Shown piece after piece: positions 59,601 through 64,000 of a stretch of DNA of 64,000 bases. The position numbers and the translations under genes are program-made. Position 1 is the first letter of the stretch; each line of letters begins with the position of its first letter. The notes below the pieces were generated by a model. That model was not told where the DNA came from. It did not search any database and was given only the letters and a program-made list of their open reading frames with translations. The stretch comes from Algoriphagus pacificus (GTDB taxonomy: Bacteria; Bacteroidota; Bacteroidia; Cytophagales; Cyclobacteriaceae), in contig NZ_JAFKCU010000001.1 of assembly GCF_017254845.1 (NCBI RefSeq), forward strand, positions 951,048-1,015,047, in the 5' to 3' direction.

Positions 59601-61934
59601 GGTATGCTCCACTAGGATGTTTAAAGAGATAAATTGATCATAAACAACCTGAATCACCTCTTTTAATTCCTCACTTTTCTGCATTGCCATGCTGCGGCTT
59701 CGAACCCGCTCGAGCGCCAGTTCGATTTGAGTTTCACGGGTTTGATGCTCTGCTTTTTTCAGGTCCTCAAATCGCTTATAAGCCAGATCAAAGACTTTCG
59801 CGAAGCGAACCAAGGTATCCATAGCTTCTTTTGGAGGATTTGGAACTGAACCCGGCAGACTATATCCTATTTCCCCATGTGATGTTCTTGCCATCACAAA
59901 AGTCAAACCCCCAATATGGCGGATATCATCTAGCGTAGGTGCTTGAGGATCTACTTTTTCAAAATCCCCCCAAGTGATCATTTTATGCACATAATCCACA
60001 GCCGTTTCCGTCTCCATTGCTAAAACCAAGATGGGGTCTGTGCCTTTTTCCCAATCAGCTACCAATTGGATGTCTCCATGAATCCGTCTAGGTAAGCTCA
60101 TGACCATACCAATCTGAGTCCCATCCCCAGAAGTCATAGCTTTTTCGTAGGATTCAGGTAGCCATTGCATATGCCAGAAATAATTGGCCTCGTGTCCCAA
60201 AGCAACAAATTCCTTCCGCATGGAAACCATGATTTCAAGTAGCTCTGTAGACTCTCTCATAGAGGCTACCTGACCTCGGATCCTTTCCAGTGCAGCTTCA
60301 ATCTGTGCTTCGCGTGCTTGTTTTTCCGCTTTTTCTAAGTCTAAGAACCTTGTATAAGCTTGATTGAAAACCTTTGCAAATCGGATAAAAATATCATGTG
60401 CTTCTGGTACAGGTTTGTAGGTAATAAACAACAAATGGCCATGGTTGAAAAATGCGACATGGTCAATTTGTTTTTCGGGAAGGGGTACTCCAGAATTATG
60501 TAAATCTGTTAAAGCTTCTCCTAAGACAGGTAAAGTTTTGAGGTAATCATAATGCTCCTTGATGACTTCGGGGCCAAACTCCTGAATGTAAAGAGGGTTT
60601 CCTTTTTTACTTTCCTCATAGTACCTGAGGAAAATATTTTCGCGGGGAGTCTTATAGAAAGGGAGGATTCCAGCCATGGACGTAAACCATTCCAAATCCC
60701 AAGGCTTTCCACTGGTTGTTTCCTCATCGTAGATATGAAAAGCACATCCCCAATTCTCAATTCCTAACTTCCGGACCTCTTCTTCCAATAAAATGGAGGC
60801 ATCAGCTAATTCCTCACTTTTTTGCATGGACAAGCTTCTGGCTCTCAATCTTTCCAATGCCGCCTCGATTTGCGATTCTCTCGCTTGGGCCAAAGCATTT
60901 TGGATGTCTAAATAGCGCTTATAGGTTAATTCAAAAGTGTTTTTGAATGACTTGAGAATTTCTAATTTATCAGAACTGATAGGCTCATAAGTGGAGATGC
61001 CTATGGAGCCAGCTGCGAAGGAAAAGAAATAATAGCTGAGGATGGATATGTTTTCCAGTGCGGGATCGTCATTTTCACCCATTCCTTTTCTATAATCTCT
61101 CCATTCCTGAAGCTTTTTCCCTTTTACCTGAAACTCAGAGAATATGTCTTTCGAACTTCGGGTTTCTTTAATTAAGTTTTCTGTTAAAGGGTGACTTTTG
61201 TATTGGATAGTGGTAAGTGTTTTACCAGAATTAGGAGAAAAATCATAATTGAGTAAGGAATCCAGCTGATCTTGATAAATATTGATCATGGTGTTTCGGA
61301 GTGATTCGAAACCATGTTTTTTCAGTTCAGTAAAAATACTTTCAGCGATTTCGAGCAGATCTTCGGGCTTGCTCATTCCCATGGCAATCCCTCTTATTCG
61401 CTCTAATGAGTTCTGTATTTCAAGGTCCCTGGTTTTGTTTTCAAGTTCCACGGTTCGCCGATTAATAGCTTCCCGTAGCTCCTTATTTTCGGCACTGATC
61501 TGGTCATACCCTATTGTTTCACCTTCTTCAGCATTGCCATCAGGCGTAGAGAAATGCTGGTATATAAAGAGCCAACCTCGCTCTGTATAATGCATGGCTG
61601 ATGAAAACCGGAATCGATCGTAATAAGTCCATTCTGTCTCGTTCAGAAAGTATGCATCAAAAAAATGTGTTATTAAGACGATGGAACCCTGTTTCTCAAA
61701 AGTTTTCTTGTTGTTTCTAAGTTCTGTTTTACCTGCCAGTTGATCCGCAGTTTTTCTTAAAAAATCAGTCGTTTCCTTACGTGATAAATATTCCTCATTG
61801 TTAGTGGAGCCTATAAAATGATAAGCCTCATCGAAGTAGGAATCGTAAGTTTCTACGTCACCGGATATATAACTGCTGAGCCAGGTGTCATAAGCTTTTG
61901 ATATGGCAGCAGTTTCTTTTTTACTCAAATTCAT
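56610..61934 (-). CDS. Giant soluble histidine kinase: NTF2-like domain plus seven repeated sensor modules
   Basis: A 1774-residue kinase from the ATG at 61934 (MNLSKKETAAISKAYDTWLS); the ATG at 61955 adds seven hydrophobic residues of no clear purpose. Residues about 1-140 look like a DUF4440/NTF2-like domain (YDRFRFSSAMHYTERGWLFI). Seven modules of about 190 residues follow, marked by SLERIRGIAMGM, ALERLRARSLSM, ALERIRGQVASM, ALERVRSRSMAM, GLERVRSRSMAM, AVERVRARALAM and SLEKVRSRTLAM. The kinase core (from about 1490) has [63 protein letters not shown] and GTGLGLSITHDI. The core and several modules match the kinase at 31660. There are no membrane helices, so it should sense internal signals. 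It is first in a two-kinase operon with 52881. Confidence 0.88.
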   Translation of the reverse strand: MNLSKKETAAISKAYDTWLSSYISGDVETYDSYFDEAYHFIGSTNNEEYLSRKETTDFLRKTADQLAGKTELRNNKKTFEKQGSIVLITHFFDAYFLNETEWTYYDRFRFSSAMHYTERGWLFIYQHFSTPDGNAEEGETIGYDQISAENKELREAINRRTVELENKTRDLEIQNSLERIRGIAMGMSKPEDLLEIAESIFTELKKHGFESLRNTMINIYQDQLDSLLNYDFSPNSGKTLTTIQYKSHPLTENLIKETRSSKDIFSEFQVKGKKLQEWRDYRKGMGENDDPALENISILSYYFFSFAAGSIGISTYEPISSDKLEILKSFKNTFELTYKRYLDIQNALAQARESQIEAALERLRARSLSMQKSEELADASILLEEEVRKLGIENWGCAFHIYDEETTSGKPWDLEWFTSMAGILPFYKTPRENIFLRYYEESKKGNPLYIQEFGPEVIKEHYDYLKTLPVLGEALTDLHNSGVPLPEKQIDHVAFFNHGHLLFITYKPVPEAHDIFIRFAKVFNQAYTRFLDLEKAEKQAREAQIEAALERIRGQVASMRESTELLEIMVSMRKEFVALGHEANYFWHMQWLPESYEKAMTSGDGTQIGMVMSLPRRIHGDIQLVADWEKGTDPILVLAMETETAVDYVHKMITWGDFEKVDPQAPTLDDIRHIGGLTFVMARTSHGEIGYSLPGSVPNPPKEAMDTLVRFAKVFDLAYKRFEDLKKAEHQTRETQIELALERVRSRSMAMQKSEELKEVIQVVYDQFISLNILVEHTGFILDYKDREDMFIWLADKNGVPSQITLPYFDCPHWNSFLEAKKNGGNFFANLHTFEEKNRFYEDLFKLIPDAAEGLREIYLSYPGLAISTVLLDNIGLYIENFESKPYTPQENAILMRFGKVFQQTYTRFLDLKRAEAQAREAQIEAGLERVRSRSMAMHRTEELQEAAEVLNTELNRLGIQNINQCGYAIYNEEENNQVLWLTKPDGTSREEFTLPKTGETILNDRYEAWKNQEPFFHQKATTDQFKHHLQLVFDQLDSEVAKAIATKEMPNNPHFYCANFRDGYLHIVADEELEEEQKQIMVRFARVFSQTYTRFLDLQKAEKQAREAQINLAVERVRARALAMFQSEEILDVVFKLKQEVMGLDIPGVAASTIFIKEPKGNHRMWDLSSLELTNEKLHLPFDISFKLENTDPNFYAHRIFEKKEKYFLVVQDLQDLQVTFQWLRDHGKSKEADEADQFVKSTGMKNLFHPTVTLESGRMCLDLLDPPSEEIELILTKMGAAFDLAYKRFEDLKKSEEQLREAQIESSLEKVRSRTLAMQSSEELAETAAVLFAQLIALGVDHERINIAIVSEENQNVEFWSTEQGGNLIKTRFEASIHEATVINKLYRAWKEEKETLTVQLKGQELQSWVSYCENEIGIPFDKKLLQDQRVQSAAFFSKGMLMLTTHTLPPASTLSLLVRFASVFNLTFTRFNDLKIAEANALKAEKDLIAIKDAKKKAEDALLELKAAQEQLIQQEKLASLGQLTAGIAHEIKNPLNFVNNFSELSSELIEEVFEELENLESSDTKEEIIAILEDVKSNLAKVHEHGTRADGIVKSMLQHSRASNNKMESKAINPIIKEFVNLAFHGMRAAKNPINVTIDLQLKEEVGELKIISEDFSRVILNLCNNAFDAMRDKINALGSENYEAKLTVNTYRSNGKVMLDFIDNGPGIPEEILGKILQPFFTTKKGTEGTGLGLSITHDIIKAHGGSLLVSSKVNDGTKMTILLPLDPR

Positions 61935-62245
61935 AGGCTCAAAAATTAAAATCAAGTTGATAGAAACTTGGATCTTAGCTCAGGGAAAATTATTCGCTTG
62001 CAAAGAGTCAGCGCCTAAACTCAAATAACTATAGTAGTCTCTTGCAAGGCTTTCTAAAAGAGTGAATTTGCCTTATTTCAAGAGAATAGTTGGAAATATT
62101 TTGTTTGGTATAAACAAAATACAAAATCCATTTCTTATCCCCATTAAGAACTTGCTCATTTTTAAAGAATTAAAAAAAATAGTGTGGAATTGACCTCCTG
62201 AAAAAGGCTGGTAAAAAGATAAAAAATGAAGTTGAAATAAGACTA
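61935..62245. other. Intergenic region upstream of the two-kinase operon
   Basis: About 310 bases without a gene or clear repeat. It contains A/T-rich stretches and presumably the promoter of the operon that starts at 61934. Confidence 0.45.
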
Positions 62246-62437
62246 TTACCCTATCTCACCATCGCCATCGATGTCTGTACCTGATCTTTCTTCCAGGATT
62301 TTCAGTGTTTTGATAAGGAGTTCTCTCGTTTTTTGTAACTCAGCTTCCAGTTGTTCTACTCTGGCTTCCAGAGATTCAGCTTTGCCTTTTTGTTCTTCTA
62401 TTTCACTTTGTTGGATTAAATCCCAAAACATTCCCAT
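62246..62437 (-). CDS. Small coiled-coil protein with EF-hand-like C-terminus
   Basis: A 63-residue protein. Residues about 10-52 form a clear heptad coiled coil (KAESLEARVEQLEAELQKTR). The last residues are DIDGDGEIG, the first nine positions of an EF-hand calcium loop (D-x-D-x-D-G-x-I), after which the chain ends without the exit helix. A second ATG at residue 3 (MFWDLIQQ) is an alternative start. The coiled coil and Asp-rich tail are too well formed for a chance frame. It may oligomerise and bind calcium or another divalent ion; both are inference. It lies between the DUF6090-type array and the kinase operon on the same strand. Confidence 0.65.
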   Translation of the reverse strand: MGMFWDLIQQSEIEEQKGKAESLEARVEQLEAELQKTRELLIKTLKILEERSGTDIDGDGEIG

Positions 62438-62576
62438 GATCTAAATATTTGATTGTAAGTGTAATGTACCTGAATTTATGTAGAATAAAGCCATTTATGA
62501 GCTTTCTTTCCCAGGCTAAGTACCTTTTCAATTCTAGGATTAGTGGGTTTTAAACTTATTCCAAAGTCCGGTTAAA

Positions 62577-62684
62577 TCAGCAAAAATTTTGAGCAAACTG
62601 ATTTCTTAAATAGCTTAAAAGGAACCAAATATTTGGATTTTGTTTGAGCAGTTTTTGTCTGATTTTTCGGAAAATGCTAATCAT
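62577..62684 (-). pseudogene. N-terminal remnant of a DUF6090-type gene
   Basis: An ATG overlapping the stop codon of the preceding DUF6090-type gene by eight bases opens a 35-codon frame, MISIFRKIRQKLLKQNPNIW..., ending in TGA. The first 16 residues match the family start (MISFFRKIRQKLLQQN), but the membrane helix and everything after it are missing. The ATG position repeats the coupled start-stop arrangement of the array, so this looks like a third array member that was deleted apart from its first 16 codons. A short functional peptide cannot be excluded. Confidence 0.75.
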
Positions 62685-63405
62685 GGTCTTCTTGCTTGAT
62701 TAATGCCAATGCCTCTTCCAAATCCTTATCGAGGTTTTCCAGTAAAACGAGAAATCGAAGATTAAATGAATTTGATGCTGCCACAAGATTGAGAAACTTC
62801 TCCTCATTCAGTATTTTTTCAATATCCTCAAAGGAGATAGGCCGTTCTTTCAAAAACCGATTATACACTACCGACATTTCTTCTTCAAGAAAGAAAGGGC
62901 CGACTTCATTGTTCCAAAAATTTTTGATGATTAACTCAAAGTCTACCGTTCGCAAGTAATCCTGAAGTGATATCCTTAATTTTTCATGAAGTTTTTCCCC
63001 ACCAAGAATAGTTCTTTCAGAACTCAGCTCTTGCTCTGTAATAGTGAAGTTTAAAGTGGCGAATGCATAAGTTGTCAATCCGAAAATTTTGCCGGGATCC
63101 TTTTCCAAAGAATCCTTAGTCATGATCCCGTCTAGAAATAGGTCAGAATCATTTAAAATCCTTTTGTTGACCGAAATGATATTAGCTAGAGTTGAACGAG
63201 CTTCCTTGATTTCTTCTTCGAGACTTTGAAGGCTTTGGTCAGAGATTCTTTCCAATTTTCTACCCTCATTCCAATTGTTTACTTGTAAGGCGATCAAGAT
63301 GCCTATTACGACAAGCATTATCTCCCCTAAAGCATAAACCAGGTATCTGGTGACGCGATTTTGCTGGAGAAGTTTCTGTCTGATTTTCCTAAAAAATGAG
63401 ATCAT
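62677..63405 (-). CDS. DUF6090-type membrane protein
   Basis: A 242-residue member with MISFFRKIRQKLLQQNRVTR, membrane helix GEIMLVVIGILIALQVNNWN (about 28-47) and a charged helical domain (LQSLEEEIKEARSTLANIIS). Its ATG overlaps the TGA of the preceding DUF6090-type gene (ATGA), so the two are translationally coupled as at 40650. It is most similar to the proteins at 40650 and 39886 (shared RKIRQKLLQQ, VTRYLVYA). Function unknown. The remnant at 62577 overlaps its end. Confidence 0.85.
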   Translation of the reverse strand: MISFFRKIRQKLLQQNRVTRYLVYALGEIMLVVIGILIALQVNNWNEGRKLERISDQSLQSLEEEIKEARSTLANIISVNKRILNDSDLFLDGIMTKDSLEKDPGKIFGLTTYAFATLNFTITEQELSSERTILGGEKLHEKLRISLQDYLRTVDFELIIKNFWNNEVGPFFLEEEMSVVYNRFLKERPISFEDIEKILNEEKFLNLVAASNSFNLRFLVLLENLDKDLEEALALIKQEDHD

Positions 63406-64000
63406 TCTAGTTGTGATTTAATTTGAGCCTTCAAAGATGATATTTCGGCTAAGGCAACTCTCATTCTATAAATAGCTCCCTCGCGATTATCCTGAAACAT
63501 CTTGAAAAGCACTATATGTTGTGGGTTTTCAATAAAAGCTTGTAAGTCATTGGGCTCCATACGATCATCGTAGTCAAAGTCACTAAATTCCTTTTTTACC
63601 AAGGGTATCCAATCTTCATTGAAAGAGCCTTCCACATCCGAATTAGCCTGATAAACCTTAAAGAGGATTTCATCATAATAATTGATCAAATCAATCTTTA
63701 GTTTTTGAACAGAAAGAAGGTCTATTCCTTTGGATTTCAACACTTCGAATCCACTTGATTGGGATTTAAAGCGTTCAAATCGAATTACCTTCCCCATCCA
63801 TAGGTTGAGTGTTTCATCAAAAATTCCTTGATTCACTCGATTCAGAATGGAATCTGTTATTTGATTGGCCAATACTGCTTTTTGGTATTCTTCAGTGAGT
63901 AGAATCGAATCCTTGCTTAGGTTTTCATTGATGAGGGATAGAATTTCTTTTTCAAAAATCCTGTTCTTGTTTTGCTCGTTCCAGTTATTCAGTGCAAAAG
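63402..64000 (-). CDS. DUF6090-type membrane protein (N-terminus cut by window edge)
   Basis: The frame is open to the window edge and reads FALNNWNEQNKNRIFEKEIL at its left end, that is, the end of the DUF6090 membrane-helix signature (usually ALQVNNWNE) followed by the helical domain; an internal ATG at 63872 is therefore not the start. About 199 residues are visible, so roughly the first 45 residues lie outside. The visible domain has the usual charged helices (LINYYDEILFKVYQANSDVE) and ends four bases into the next gene. It is the first visible member of the array. Confidence 0.82.
   Translation of the reverse strand, partial: FALNNWNEQNKNRIFEKEILSLINENLSKDSILLTEEYQKAVLANQITDSILNRVNQGIFDETLNLWMGKVIRFERFKSQSSGFEVLKSKGIDLLSVQKLKIDLINYYDEILFKVYQANSDVEGSFNEDWIPLVKKEFSDFDYDDRMEPNDLQAFIENPQHIVLFKMFQDNREGAIYRMRVALAEISSLKAQIKSQLE

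Noticed and set aside
63402-63872. ATG at 63872 as start of the last gene
   Set aside because: The frame continues upstream to the window edge with the family segment ALNNWNE, so the true start lies outside the window.
1-64000. tRNA, rRNA, transposase, phage or known defence genes
   Set aside because: I looked for cloverleaf, rRNA-like stretches and typical transposase, integrase, nuclease or reverse transcriptase motifs and saw none that I could support.

Overview
The window looks like a chromosomal segment of a Bacteroidota bacterium, most likely order Cytophagales (Cyclobacteriaceae, Algoriphagus-like). That placement is inferred from a type IX secretion (T9SS) C-terminal sorting domain, many 'two-component regulator propeller' (Reg_prop) proteins, Y_Y_Y sensor kinases, a large set of DUF6090-type membrane proteins, A/T-rich intergenic DNA and few Shine-Dalgarno sites. 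No tRNA, rRNA, CRISPR array or transposase was seen. Almost everything lies on the minus strand; only two genes (9830-10720 and 11206-12573) are on the plus strand.

Layout. 1-9.7 kb: exported hydrolases and lipoproteins (cut agmatine deiminase-like gene, alpha/beta hydrolase with TPR, arylsulfatase, a condensation-type acyltransferase with a small secreted partner, a cupredoxin-like lipoprotein, and a Reg_prop lipoprotein with a lipocalin-like partner). 9.8-12.6 kb: a membrane-anchored winged-helix regulator and an outer-membrane protein. 12.8-24.3 kb: gamma-glutamyltransferase, a sodium/solute symporter with a serine hydrolase, two DUF6090 genes plus one DUF6090 remnant among intergenic repeats that carry terminators, a small membrane protein, and a large TolB-propeller amidohydrolase. 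24.4-45.9 kb and 52.9-61.9 kb: eight histidine kinases, with only one single-domain receiver and one receiver-adenylate cyclase. 46.1-52.3 kb: a 2059-residue secreted subtilase-like protein with a hexapeptide repeat insert and a T9SS tail. 62.2-64 kb: a small coiled-coil EF-hand-like protein and another DUF6090 array that ends in a gene remnant.

How the genes fit together. The main feature is the kinase island. The kinases share near-identical catalytic cores but carry very different sensor halves: two seven-bladed propellers, one Reg_prop/Y_Y_Y, TPR, PDZ plus jelly-roll plus a multi-spanning membrane region, a plain multi-spanning region, and three soluble giants built from 5 to 7 copies of an about 187-residue module that resembles GAF but that I cannot assign. 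No response regulator with a DNA-binding output lies within the island. The only outputs are a free receiver and a receiver fused to a class III nucleotide cyclase, so many inputs may feed a cAMP-type signal; this is inference. DUF6090 genes are coupled to a kinase operon (four-base spacing at 41372/41377) and recur in arrays with decayed copies.

A second theme is palindromic DNA inserted in frame within coding sequence: two different palindromes in two blades of one propeller protein, a double palindrome shared by two kinases, and a third kind in a DUF6090 gene.
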